Under the pieces are notes generated by a model. The model saw only the letters and a list, made by a program, of their open reading frames with translations. It was not told the origin of the DNA and ran no database searches. A stretch of 64,000 nt of DNA from positions 4,464,001 to 4,528,000 of the forward strand of contig CASHTG010000001.1 in the NCBI GenBank assembly GCA_949357655.1. Direction: 5' to 3'. Each line of letters begins with the position of its first letter. Positions within the stretch are counted from its first letter, which is position 1. The position numbers and the translations under genes are program-made. The DNA is from Parascedosporium putredinis. Its lineage: Eukaryota > Ascomycota > Sordariomycetes > Microascales > Microascaceae. This document shows positions 46,365-59,377 of the stretch, in pieces.

Positions 46365-49300
46365 ATGTCCAACACCGAGATCAATCAGGTTTTGGCCAAT
46401 TCGCTGTCTCCAGGTAAGAATCTTCACACACAAATTATGGGGGAGAAAATGGAACTTTCCCCCTTCCCCTCCCGTTTCCATAGTGTCTGCCTATCATCAT
46501 CTCGTGCAGACCTCCCACAGGGCTACATGCACATGCATTTGGAGGTCGAGCAGAGAATAGCTCCTAGCTCCCCGTCCACCGCCACGTCTTTGATTTTACC
46601 TGTTGAGCTTCCTAAGCCCTCTCTTATTTCTCACGTTGGTCATGTCGTCGAATACACCTTGCTCTGACACTTTCCCCCAGACGCGACTCTCCGCAATGAT
46701 GCCGAACAACAACTTTCACAAGCCGCCGAAAACAACTTCGTATGTCCTCCTCACACTCATTCTCTCACTGATTTTGCAAATCCTTCTTCATTTCTTCCAG
46801 GCTAGGCTACCTTTGATATCCTTGCCTTGCCATTTTTCTTCGTCCTCCCCTATCCCCCTCTTTCTTCCTCTCTTGTTTTTGTTTTCGACTCTCCAACCCT
46901 CTCTGAAGCTTGGCTAACCTCTCCTCACGCCCACCTCTATAGCCCCTATACCTTGCCACTCTAGTACAAGAACTTGCCAACGAGTCCGCGCAAGGTCCCA
47001 TCCGAGCCGCTGCCGGTATTGCGCTCAAGAACGCCTTCACAGCCCGCGATTTTGCGCGACACCAAGAACTCCAATCCAAATGGCTACAACAAACTGACGA
47101 TGACACGAAAGCGAGGGTCAAGGAGCTCACCCTCCAGACGCTTAGCTCATCTAATGCACAAGCTGGTACCGCTGCCGCTCAGGTCATCGCCGCTGTCGCG
47201 GCTATCGAGCTTCCTCGGGGTCAGTGGTCTGACTTGATGACTATTCTTGTCAAGAATGTTAGCGAAGGTGCCCCTCATCAGAAGCAGGCTTCTTTGACCA
47301 CAATCGGCTACGTTTGCGAATCCCAGGACCCCGAGCTCAGGGCCAGCCTCATCAGCCATTCCAACGCCATCCTCACAGCCGTTGTCCAGGGTGCGCGGAA
47401 GGAGGAGGAAAACCTCGAGGTTCGCCTCGCTGCCATCACTGCCCTCGGCGACTCGCTCGAGTTTGTCGGTAACAACTTTCGAAATGAAGGCGAACGTAAT
47501 TACATCATGCAAGTGGTTTGCGAGGCAACTCAGGCTTCGGATCCCCGCATACAGCAGGGCGCCTTTGGCTGTCTGAACCGCATCATGGGTCTCTACTATG
47601 ATAACATGCGCTTCTATATGGAGCGTGCCCTCTTTGGACTCACCATCCTGGGCATGAAGTCGGATGACGAGGACGTTGCCAAACTCGCCGTCGAGTTTTG
47701 GAGCACGGTTTGTGAGGAAGAGATCAGCATTGAGGATGATAACGCGACAGTTCGTTTCCACACCCCCTCACCCCACCCAACTCTCCCATCGCCAACCTCT
47801 GCAATTGTATAGAATACACATGCTAACCGAGCCCGTTTCACTAGGTCGAGAACTCTGACCAGATCCGGCCATTTTACAACTTTGCTAGGGTCGCTGCCAA
47901 CGAGGTCGTGCCTGTCCTTCTCTCCCTCCTTACCAAACAGGACGAGGACGCTACTGATGACGAGTACAACCTTTCACGAGCTGCCTATCAGTGCTTGTCC
48001 CTATACGCCCAAGCCGTGGGCTCCTCTATTCTCACACCCGTTCTCCAGTTTGTGGAGGGCAACTTGCGCAACGATGACTGGCACAACCGTGACGCCGCCG
48101 TCTCTGCTTTTGGTGCTGTCATGGAGGGTCCCGAGGAAAAGGTTTTGGATCCCATCATCAAGCGTGCTCTCCTTCCCCTGATTGCTATGATGGATGATAG
48201 CTCTTTGCACGTCAAGGACTCGACCGCTTACACCCTGGGCCGCATTACTGAGGCGTGCCCGAGCGCCATCGATGCCGCGACCCACCTCCAGCCTCTGATT
48301 CAGTCCCTCTTCAACGGTCTTACCAACCACCCCAAGATGGCGGCTTCCTGCTGCTGGGCTCTCATGAACTTGGCTGAGCGGTTTGCCGGCGAGCCCGGAG
48401 CTCAGAGCAACTCCCTCACTCCCCATTTCAATGACAGTGTCACTCACCTCCTTACCCTCTCTGCTCGCAATGACTGCGACTCTGCCACCCGAACTGCCGT
48501 GTACGAAGTATTGAACGTCTTCGTTCAGAACGCCGCCAACGAGAGCCTTCAGGCTGTTGCCTCGCTCTCCGATGTCATCCTCAAGAGGCTCGAGGAGACG
48601 GTCCCCATGCAGTCCCAAGTCGTCAGCGTCGAGGACAAGATTACCCTCTCTGACATGCAGACCAGCTTGTCCACTGTCCTTCAGGCCATCATCCTCCGGC
48701 TCGACAAGGAGATTGCGCCCCAAGGTGATCGCATCATGCAGGTCCTGCTCCAGATTCTCAGCACCGTGGGTGGCAAGTCTAGTGTTCCCGAGGCCGTATT
48801 TGCAGGGATTAGCGCTCTTGCGACAGCTGTTGGAGAAGACTTCGTCAAGTACATGGAGGCCTTCAGCCCGTTCTTGTACAGCGCTCTTGGCAACCAGGAC
48901 GAGCCTGGCCTCTGTTCCATGGCTATTGGCCTGGTCAGCGACATCACCCGCTCCTTGGCGGAGCGCAGCCAACCCTACTGCGATAACTTCATGAACTATC
49001 TCCTGAATAACCTCAGGAGCACCACCCTCTCCAACCAGTTTAAGCCCGCTATTCTCCAGTGCTTTGGTGATATTGCCGTTGCTATTGAGGGCCACTTTGA
49101 GACGTATCTGCCCGTCGTCGCCCAAGTCTTGCAGCAGGCCTCGAGCGTTACGGCCTCCCCGAGGGTCCTTACGAGATGTACGACTACGTCGTTTCCTGCG
49201 TGAGGGCATCATGGATGCCTGGGGCGGTATTGTCCCCGCGATGAAGGCGAGCAATAAGAGTAAGTTACCTTGCCGATTCAACCCCGTTCTCCTGGTCCGC

Positions 49301-49708
49301 ACCAACAAGCTATGTCTAACTAACCATGGGGCTACAGCTGGTGCGCTTGAACAATTCGTGCCTTCCATCTTCACTCTCCTCCAGTTGATCGCAGACGACC
49401 TCAACCGAAGCGAGGCCCTCATGCGATCGGCCATGGGTGTCATTGGGTAAGTACCGCGCGCCTTCGAGACGGGCCATCCCCCCTCCCAAAGATATCGCCA
49501 TGTTAACACGCGGTTTAGCGATCTTGCGGATGCCTACCCTAACGGCGAGCTTGTAGAAGCTTTCCGCCAGGAGTGGCTCACTACCATGATTAAGCAGACA
49601 AAGTCCAACCGCGACTTCCAGCCTCGCACGATCGAGACTGCTCGGTGGGCCCGCGAGTTGGTTAAGCGCCAAGTCGGTGGCCAGGCTGGAACCATGCAGC
49701 AGGCCTAA
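46365..49708 (+). CDS. KAP95: Importin subunit beta-1 (karyopherin beta, Kap95)
   Basis: This nuclear import receptor binds importin alpha-cargo and Ran-GTP and carries cargo through the nuclear pore. The protein is a solenoid of HEAT repeats. Exons are 46365-46413, 46681-46739, 46943-47749, 47845-49259, 49338-49446 and 49519-49708. Recognisable stretches are MSNTEINQVLANSLSPDATL, GIALKNAFTARD, KQASLTTIGYVCESQDPELR, the acidic DEDATDDEYN loop after YNFARVAANEVV, DDWHNRDAAVSAFGAVMEGP, KDSTAYTLGRITE and CCWALMNLAERF. Two bases appear lost near 49160 and 49197, interrupting SPEGPYEMYDYVVSLREGIM. Repaired length is 876 residues, the standard size. The intron at 47750 has an unusual GTTCGT donor but keeps frame and has a good CTAAC branch point and CTAG acceptor. 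Confidence 0.97.
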
Positions 49709-51287
49709 ACTTCTATAAGTTGATTTCACCCGCTGGCAAATACGATCCCTCAACCCCCGCGCTTGGCGAGGTCGACTTACTCGCCTTTTTCTTTTTCTTA
49801 TCATTGCCCCCTTTCCCACCAGCGCCCCTACACCAACCATCCAGCGTTCGCCCTAGGACCGAGCCCGAAGCCAACCCGACCCCTCGCAGAGGGAATCTAG
49901 GCTCCTCCAGGGCGTCCGAACTGGGATCCTTCCCCATCGCACCATATCACTAAGTCGTCATTTGCAAGGTGTCTTCCTGACGCCTGTGTATATAACCCAC
50001 TTCCATTTTTTTACTGGCTCACTTCATAATCACTACCCTTCCAAAGCATCATACAGTTTCTTGCGTGCCACTTCCCCAGATCATGACACTACACAACGAT
50101 TTATGGCGTACGACCTTATCGTTCTTCACATTCCCCTTTTTCCAGTATCCCTTGCTTAACATTACGCCCAATCGACAGCCTCCTCTTCCCTTCGTCTTTT
50201 TATCTCGTAATAACGGTCTCGCGCGCGCCCGCGTACGCCCCTTTACCCATTTACCCTCTCCCTCCCTTGATTTATTCCTTTATCTGCTGTTTTCCTTGTG
50301 TCCTTTTCCCTTGTCACTTGCGCATCCCCCACGGAAATAGAGAAGGCGTTTATCATGTAATGCCCTCGCGTCGAAGGATTTTTTTGGCCCAAAATACCCC
50401 TCGATTAGCGATTGGAGCAAACACTAGTCATGTAGATTTGATGGAAAGAGAAACATCTTGGGCCCGACATGTCCCCCTTCCCCTTTGGTCAGACGTGGGG
50501 AGAGAAAGAAGGTTTGCAACTCGTAGCTTTTTCTTCTCTCTCCCTATACCGCCAAGTTTTTTTTTTTTTTGGAATCGAAGAAAGGATCTGGGCAATACCT
50601 AGGACGCGTTCAAGTGAACGGTCCCCTGTGGGCCCGGAGTTGAGGACTTGATGTGAGATGTGAATAGATGGTGAATGAGAGTACTCCTACCCCCTTGTTT
50701 TGTCAATGGCTACACATCGTATTCTCATCGGCTCGTTATTTTTGATGAACTGTGCCTATCAAAATGCTATTCGATGTCTACGTGTAATCTGCATACCCGC
50801 CCCGCTAAACGTGAGCGGACATGTATCTCAACTGATATCCATATTTTGACCGCAACCGACAAGCATGTTACACTTGTTCAAGTGCTCATGGAACCTGGTA
50901 ATGTCTACGACAACAACGCCATTACAAAACCAAGAAGCGATACATAGGCGGTCGTGAAATAGTCATCATTCATCATTATGTATATAAGAGTCCCTAACCC
51001 CTTCGGCTGACCCGCGAGACGAGACGCCCGGTGGACTGTGCCCCCGTTCTCCCGGGAGAAGCGCTTTAGAATAGCGGCAAAGGATAGAGTGAGAGTGGAC
51101 AGAAAATAAGAAAAAGGAAGAGAGGTAAAAATGCGGAAGGGGTAAGAGGTGTGGTTTGTCTGGGGGCTAGGGTGGACCGCAGGTACGTTGTTACCAAGAG
51201 AGTGAAGTGTTCCGGTCGGTTTTTGATTATAGGCTGGGTTTGGAGCGAGATATAAACGGGTTGGTTTTGATGAGAAGACACGTGAGT
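49709..51287. other. Convergent intergenic region
   Basis: This region lies between the convergent KAP95 and transcription-factor genes. It contains pyrimidine-rich DNA at about 50200-50340 and a T12 tract near 50558. No gene is supported. Confidence 0.5.
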
Positions 51288-54200
51288 TTAGGCGGTATCG
51301 TAGAGAGAGAAGAGTGCGTTGGTGCCAGGCCAGGCCTGCTCTCCATCAAGATAGAACTGCAATTCGGCCTCGAATCCGTCGTTACCGGGGCCGAAGGTCG
51401 TCGTTGCGGGCGAGTAATAGGCACCCGAGGGGTCATACATGTCCTGGGTGCTTTGCGGGGTGGTGGGGCCAGCCTCGAGAATATGACTTAGGGATGCGCT
51501 GGGCTGGTTCCCTGGGTGGGTGAATTGCTGGGTGAGCGGGATCAATGGGGTAACGATACACGGATTTGGCGGTTGAGCATGGTACATGTTATGGACGGGA
51601 GGAGGGAGGATATTACTGCTACTCAAAGCAGTCGTTGGTGCTATCCGCCTAGACTCTTCTAGCTGGTTGAAGCGGGAGGTTGGCGACGGGAGAGAGTTGG
51701 CTGCCAAAAGGCTCTTAGGACCTGGAAGAACAGTGGGAACAGGGTCACGCTTCTCGTGGAGAAAGGAGAAAAGAGAGTAAGGTAAGATTAGCACATTCCT
51801 AGACAAAGAAGGATAGGGTAATATAAGTCATCGGAAGGGAGGGAGAAAAAGAATGCTATGCAACTTACCCCATCCGCCATGCTTCCTTCGAAGGCAACGA
51901 TAGAGGACCCTTCGGGTCGCGGGATGATTTCTCAAGCGCTTCAAGCGCTTCAAGCCACCGAGAGGCTAGCGGCCAGGTGTTTTTGCATTCGTCGAGGATT
52001 TCCATGGTACGATGAAGCATGGTGAGACCCTTTATGGAGATGCTTTGGTCCGGGCAAACTACGCAAAAAAATGGTTAGCACCACATCGCTTCTGTTAGCG
52101 AAGCTAGGGCGGTACAGCGGGAATCTCGTACTCCTAGGATACTTGACGAGGTATGTCGAAAATAGACCGCAGCTGTAAACACAAAATGCCTGTATTGCCA
52201 AAATTCTTAGCAAACTACGCAGTTTCTTTGATAGCCAAGGAGGGAGGGATTAGTGGAGGGAGGAGTCAACGCATACGGCCATTTGCGCTCCTACGTTTTC
52301 GTCCCGGGTCCGGGGATTAAACTGTGCATCGATTTGTTCGTAAAGGGCTCGGACGTTGGAAAAAGCTCGGCCGAGATGTGGGTATAGTTTGCATATTCGT
52401 CGCGATCCTTGATCGACTCTAGTTGGATAATTCTAAAAGATTATTAGGCGAGCTACTCAAGAAAACCGGGATGCAGACCCGCAGCCATCAACGATACCAT
52501 ACCTATGTAAGTGCCCCTGCGCAGGACTATATTACAGAGTCTCGTCATCATCGTCACGCCGAGATACGCCTACAATTGGTTAGTGAAAACGAGGCGCCCA
52601 TCAATGCTGTCGGCTGAGTGCCGTAGAACCGACTCACCAGATTCTGCCGGTCAGTTTTGTAGCCTCTCAACATCATCGGACTCCAAGTGTGGTCTTTAGG
52701 GAGATTTTCTTCCCATGACCTGAGCTTGTCCACCCACCTTCCAAACTCACTCCCCGGATCCCGGTACCGTGGGAAATGCCTCTTACGCTCCATGGCTCGA
52801 CGGGCGATGGAGCCCCAGTAGTAATGGATTTGTATAAGCGATGCAAAAAGCGAGCGGTTGGGATCGATGAGGAGATCGGGGTTTTCAATAGCAGGAGGGG
52901 TATCTTCGAGCGCGGCGCGCGACTCGGGAATCTTGCCATTTGCGAAGCTATCTTCATCGCAGGGGAGGAGGGTAGTGATGTCACTCGCCGAGAGCGATAC
53001 AGGGGATACCGGGCCGGAGTGAAGGTTGTCTTGACCTACATTGTGTTGCCAGTCAGAGTCAGGATGGAGAGGAAGGAGGGAAGAGATATGAAGGGTTGCC
53101 GGCAAGAAACAGAAACAGGACCAGGAACAGGAGCAGAAAAGAGAAATAGGGATTAGAAAGCATACTGTGAAGCATCCACTAGCCGCGAAACGAAGAAAAG
53201 TTAGCAAGGAGTGCCGAGGGGATAGCGAGTTTAGCGCACAAAGGCACCGAAACCGCGACAGAGGTAAACCTTACCAAGGTGCGACGCGCGGATTCAGCTC
53301 GGATGATGTCGTCAAACGAGCGGTTTTCTGAATTGTACGTCTCTTCTCGATGGAGCTGCATCAAGATAGCCATCCTAATAGCAATTCCCATGTTGATCTG
53401 TATTGCTAGGTCGTTAGCTTGGGAAGAAGGGGGTGGGGATGAATTCAAGGCGGCGATGGGCTGCTTGTCAACATACGTAGCTAGGGTTTTTCCAACCACT
53501 TCCTTGTTGAGAGATGCTCAGAAGATAGAAGGCTTGACATGTTTCGAGGCTAGGATCGTAGATCTTGGTTATAGCAAGCCGCTGAGCATGCTCCATGAAG
53601 GTCTCGGCAGCCTTAACACCACTACTAAAGCGCCGGCTCAAGGAGGGGTGAACCTGGCTGATACGCTTAGAATGGTGAGGAGCAAAAAGGGCTCACGGAA
53701 AGGTGATCCTGCGCAAGGCGTTCGGGAAAACGTTGCTTCGGGATAAAGCCGAGCTGAAAGTAGTGACAGGTGAAGGTATCGACCGCCTCAATAACCTCGT
53801 TCAAAGGAGGCAAAAGGGCCCACTCATCCTCGATGGTCATGCTCTGTTGGCCGGGTGAGGCTAGAATGGACCCCGCGGGCTCCGCGGTCGCGCGACGACC
53901 CTTGTTAGGATCTCGCTTGAGCACACGCTCCGCCCTGGTCCGAGGATGACGGTAATCCCGATCACTATCGGGCTGACCACGAACGGGGAAAACGCTAGAC
54001 ATGTGTTAGCGTTTTTGCGGGACAAGGTCGCGGGCCTCGCAGGCAACTTCAAGAGGAATGAGACGATACCATTCACTCGCCGGCAAGTTGGCGTCTCTAC
54101 ACGCCTTACACGGCGGCGCCGACTTTTCGTGAATACACTTGCTCCTCATGCGACGACATCTAGGGGACTCATGTTAGCGATAAAGGGAACATGCTAGCAG

Positions 54201-54406
54201 ACGACCGAGACGAGAACGAAGCCCTGGGGGCATCACGGGTATGGGGGAGCTCACCTTCGGCAAGCGATGGGCGCTCTCCTCTTGATTGGGGGCTGAAGTT
54301 GGTCGCATGCCAGCGATGCAGTCTCCGAAAATTCCGTCTTCAAGCTCGGGGCGACTCGTGGAGGAGCATGAGGGAGCGGAAGGGCCGGCCGCGATTGGGG
54401 ATCCAT
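51288..54406 (-). CDS. Zn2Cys6 binuclear-cluster transcription factor with fungal_trans domain
   Basis: The start at 54406 gives MDPQSRPALPLPHAPP. The zinc cluster spans introns 1 and 2: ACRRCRRMRSKC, then PPCKACRDANLPASEC, matching C-x2-C-x6-C...C-x2-C-x9-C. Exons I can place are 54255-54406, 54070-54159, 53477-53994, 53275-53397, 53166-53178 (13 bases), 52638-53035 and 52503-52569, plus several more down to the stop at 51288. The regulatory domain is visible in INMGIAIRMAILMQLHREET, ESARRTLWMLHSQDNLHSGP, SASDITTLLPCDED, HYYWGSIARRAMERK and VTMMTRLCNIVLRRG. The C-terminus is Pro/Gln-rich, then DGFEAELQFYLDGEQAWPGT. At least three lost bases (two in exon 3, one near 52350) break frames. The exon limits between 51780 and 52260 are uncertain. 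Target genes are unknown, and no pathway cluster adjoins it. Confidence 0.9.
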
Positions 54407-55066
54407 AACTAGAGTGGTCTATCAAGGAACTGCATCTGGAAGGACGTGGGCGACGCTAGTGCAAAAAGGGCACTGGGTTTCCGGGGCCCAAGTCGCGGGC
54501 AGGGACCCTTTTAACTGATAGCAGCGGCTGCTCTTGCGGAAAGAGGACGACAGCTGCTAGTTTTAGGTAGGGCGTTTGAGGTTAGAGAAAGGGAGGGGAG
54601 GGGAAAACAACGCAGAATACAAGAGGCAATAGCGATTAGATATAAAAAGATTATCGACAGATAGACAGGAGAAGAAAAAGAAAAAAGGCACAGGAGGTAC
54701 AACTGAACGAGGGGAAAAAGGCAACAAGGATCAAAGAAGATGATCTTGAGCAGGGCTGGATGAGGGGGTGAGAGAGCAGCTTTAGAGTCCGTGGGTGTGT
54801 TCCGACATTTGGGTGTTGAGGTCGACTTTGAAGGTTGGAGATGTGGACGGACGAACAAAGAGTGAGCGTCTAAATCTCCAGCTACCAGCGGCGGATGGAC
54901 AAGGCTTAGAGCCCTGCGAAAGGGTCGCGCATCCGCAATATGAAAGAAAGCAGAGGTGCGGCAACAATGTCGAGGACTAATATGAACCAGGTAGCTTTGG
55001 CCTCCGGTCGGTGATATGATCGGACCTTTGGTTCTTTCCCTTCCCTTGGTGTCCTCTTTTCTCTCG

Positions 55067-55165
55067 TTTTCTTTTCTTTTCTTTTCTTTTCTCTCTCTTT
55101 CCCTCGGCTTTCGTTTTATAAAAAAAAAAAAAAAAAAGAAAAAAAGAAAAAGAAAAAGAAAAAGA
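55067..55165. repeat. Paired pyrimidine and purine simple repeats
   Basis: A (TTTTC)5 tract with CT-rich extension is followed, after a short spacer, by a long A run and then (AAAAAG)n. The two arms are roughly complementary, so the strand could fold back on itself. The repeat lies in the probable leader or promoter of the Zn2Cys6 gene. Confidence 0.85.
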
Positions 55166-58100
55166 AAGGTCACAGAACAAAAGGGGAAAAGCAAGCACAG
55201 TCCTTTCTGTTCACGTTTAGTCCTTCTCTCCTTCTTCACCCTCCGGGCTCTAAACTCTATCTCCGCAGGGAGCTGCGGGTTGGGCAAGAGCTGACGGGCT
55301 CGACGGCACAGACAGACCAGTTCCTACCCACCCAAAAACCTGTTCGAGCTTATCCCGGCAAGTTCCAGGATAAAGAATGTGGATGGCTTGTCGACTGGAG
55401 TAATAACGCAAATGGCTTTCATCAACTGCATGCGCAGGGGTAGACCTCATGAGATATGGAAAGGACGAACGGAAGAAAAAGTAAGAGGGTTAAAGTGAGA
55501 AGAAAAATGGCGAGAGAAATAGGGAAAGAAGGGGGAAAAAATAAAAAAATAAAAAAAGAGGTTTGTAGGGGTGGCGGACGCCTCAAAAGAAGAGACAGGA
55601 AGGAGGACCGGGGTTGTCGAGCTGGATCAATGCGTGTCCTTCGGATGTGGGTTCTTAATAGTGGAGTGGAGGGCGGGGGTTGGAGTTGTGAAGGGAAAAA
55701 GGGTGGTGAAAGAGATCAGTGTATGCGTCAACTGGTCTTTCTGGATCTCAAGCATCGGCAATGAGGGTTAGCATCAGCCAAATCATGAGTGAGATCAAAT
55801 TGCGACGAGTCACCAAATTCTTGGGGTTGCCAAACACCTGCCTGCAGGCCCCGTCCAGTGCACATTAACTTGTAGAGGGAGACGATATTAATCAGCTACG
55901 TGTATTGGCCGGATTGATTCTTCGCCCCGTCATTGCCTCCAAGATCAAGGGAATGGAATCACTGTCTGTGCTTGTCGACTATGAATACCAAGTTGTCTGT
56001 AGCCGTCAGGGGTTTGCGGACCCTTGACCTTGACTGAACGGGTGTTGGGGGTCGGGCCAAGGGGCAGGCTGAAGCTTTGGTAATAAATGAGCTCAAAAGG
56101 GGAGGGGAAACCATCAGATCAATCTGTTGACGCCGCCCTCAATGCTAGATCAAATGGGCAGAACATCCAAGGAGGCAACAGGAATGCGAGGTGAGGATGT
56201 CGTGAGTCTGTTCTCCGTCTGACTGCTTTCCCCCTTCCCCCTTCCCCCAATAAGGTCAAGGAAGCGACCTAAAGGACGCAGGTTGCAGGGCTAGAAAGCG
56301 AAAAGGCGTGAACCCCGGAGTGACTCCCTCGTGGGAGGCTAGCCATCGCCCACCGAGCTCCCCAGCTCATGTTGGTGTTGGCTCAAGGGCAAACAACCCA
56401 AAAAGGCACCAACAGCAACAATAGTACCTCCACCATTGATCCGTGCCCAAAGTACCTTTAGAGCTTCCTGGCTTGGCTCTCATCGTGTTGTCCGCCAGCC
56501 GCTCCTTCCAGATGATGTGCGAGCTGGTTTCTTTTTTATCATTTTCTTTTAAAAAGAAAAAAGTACTCGTACAGCCGGCGAGAGGGTTGTAGGTGGTAGG
56601 TAGCCAGAGCCTGGCAACAGCGTTCTCCCGCTCTGGCAGTGACGAGTGCATGCGAGACGGGATCCGGTCCATTGGGCGTTTAGACACTCGACAGTGGTCC
56701 AGCCTCTGGTACTGGTATCACCAAGGACCAGACATCAATCATTGAAGGAAAGTGGGTGAGAGGGTGGGTCCCCCTTCACCTCAGCCTGGCCATGAATCCC
56801 GCGTCTCCATTGCATCTGCAGGTATCGCCAAAGAAAACTGCACCGGGCTGTCTAGCGTTGGGGTTGGCTCTGGCGTTGGCGCTGCGTGTGAGGTGTATTT
56901 CAGGGACGGTTCCAAATCAGTGATGCAACACAGCACATTCGGTTGGGTAGGCGGACATTTCGAGCTCCACTCTTGAGATCAATTCCATCCACTTTTTTGG
57001 TTGCACACGTAATAGTGGATGATGGTGGGAGATCAGTGACCCGGCGAGCCTGGCCAGCCACAGCGCGTGGTTCAGGGAGGATCCCGGCTACCGTCCCCCA
57101 AAAGAATAGCCTCCAGAGCTCCACATCCTGGTCTCGCTGGGCCGGACCGTGAGTTGCCCATCCCCCGGCCCATGTACGGTTACTCTCAACCTCCATTAAT
57201 ACAGCAAAGGTATTACATATTACGTTGTACGCTGTACATGGAAGAGGTAATGGCGCAATGTGCGATGTTCGTGCAAGCGCGCATGTGATTGCAGGGCATC
57301 AATCGTGGCTGGACGTTTCTTTTTCTCCTTTCAGGGTCATTCCCCTCCCCATGGCCACGGAGACAAAGGACATTTGGTGATCCCGCCTCTTACCATGAGC
57401 GCTACTGTTGTGCAACTCGTAGGCTTTCGGCGGAGGTAGGGGTGGGCGGCTGTTGATGAGACGGAGTCAGAAAATGCGGCATGAATAATAATAGATGCAG
57501 TGAAATAGCAGATGTTTTGCGTTTCGAGTCAGATCGCATCCAGCCATCAATGATGTTTCCTGCTCGGCCTATCCCGGTCAGATCATCGCACCCGCTTTGC
57601 AACCGCACATTCGGTTGTCGATCACATTGTTGAAACAATCAGCTTTCCAACTTGGCTAGCCCCCTTGGCTCAAGCGTCAAGGCTAAGGGAGGAACCAAGG
57701 GCTGAATTAAGCACACCCGATGAGACTCGGCCCCATCAACCAGTGTTTTTATTCTATTCCCCACAGCCATTTTTTTCCCTAAAGGAGAAAAAAACCCCCA
57801 AAAGGAGAGATTAATGGCCTGATCATGCCTTTTAACCGTGTGTTCGGGCCTTTAGTGCGAAAGATGCGATCTCCCATGTAACCCAAAGCCAAGTGCTAGA
57901 TGTACTAGCATCTGTACGAGTAAAAAGGTTGACAAAAGGTTGACAGAAAGGTTGACAGTACACTTGAAGATCTGAGCCTGGCAAAACTTTAGGGATTCCG
58001 GCTTGTGGGGGAAAAGGGAAAAAGGGAAGGGAAAAGGGGCAAAGAGGGAGGGATGCCCACGACGATTGCACCATCTGCAGAGGCGGCCTCGGTTTGGAGT

Positions 58101-58456
58101 TGCGACAGCCCCTCCCCTACCTCCCTCTTTCCCCTTTCATGCTCTTTTTTTTTTTTCCCTTTCTCCCTCGGGGCTTTGCTCGAAAACGGAAAACGGGAAA
58201 CAGAAGTGTGCTGCTGCTTGTCTCAAAACTTGTCCTCGCCAACTATGAACATCAGCCGGCCGGCACACGATCAAAAAGAAGCATAACAGGAGGCGAGCAA
58301 GGGGGTGATGTAGTGGGCAAGGTATTGAATATTGAGAAAGCGGATGGCGAATGACTGGCAAGCAGCAGTAAAAGATGCGATGTCTACTAGCGACCGAAGT
58401 CTCCAGCACAAAGCCCGAAATAATAATATAAAAATGAAAATGAAAATTGGGAAGAA

Positions 58457-58471
58457 AAAAAAAAAAAAAAA
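58457..58471. repeat. A-run microsatellite
   Basis: A run of about 15 or more A residues lies in non-coding DNA. Runs like this are prone to length error. Confidence 0.8.
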
Positions 58472-59352
58472 AGCCTAGGCCAAAGCATCAAAAATTTCGG
58501 GCCCATTCCTCTCGTTACACTGCCTTCGACCGGACGTTATCGGTGTGGAAATTGCCTCTCGTGCAAACCACTCGAGAAAAGCAAATGATGCGCGTCTGCG
58601 TCTGCTCAACTAGCTCACGAGCCTGACCAGGACGATCTGAACCAAGCGAAAGAAAAAAGGAAAAAAAGGAGAAGAAAAAAGAAAGCAAGTATCACGAGTC
58701 CCGAGGGAAGGAAACGTCTTGTTAAACCAAGACTCAACAGATGCTAGTTGGGGCGGGGCTCTTGACGCAGGCGCGGACTCTGGCTTCTTAAGCCAGCACG
58801 ACTCACAACGACTTTGCCACTCCGAAATCGTGAAGAGAGAAGGAATCGCGGGTTAAGCGGATAGACTTGTATGGAGAGATAGAGAGAGACCGAGATGAGA
58901 AAGCCCCTGTGGACTTCTTTCCCTGAGAAGAACGTTGAAGATGAAAGAGGGCGGAAATTTCCTTGCGAGTGTCGGTTAGGCCAAGGACAGGCTCGCCTCA
59001 CGCACACCGTTGACCCGAGGCGGAACGTCACGGATGAACACTATCCCCGAGCTAGCTGGAGCCAGCCATTCCTGTGTAACCGCCATCTCGCCTAAGAGAC
59101 AGCCCTAGCTCAAAAGGACACAGCAGTGAAGCGGCACGCCCTCCAAGGCCCCCAAAAATAAAGAATTGAAATAAAGAAAGAAAAAGGAAAGGGGAAGGAA
59201 GAAGGCGGGGCTGCTCACGTCTCGCCGAAATGTGCGTGGCCGACTTTCTTTTCCTTTTTCTTCTTCTTTTTTTCGATTTCAAAGGGGAAAAGAGGGAGGG
59301 AGGCGGCAAAGCACATACATGGTGTAATAGCGCAAAGGCCAGTAAACGCCAT

Positions 59353-59377
59353 TGATCAATTAGATCAATTAGATCCA
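59353..59377. repeat. 9-bp tandem repeat (GATCAATTA)
   Basis: Two perfect copies of GATCAATTA are followed by a partial third. A nearby GGATTGATC can pair with part of the array. Confidence 0.8.
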
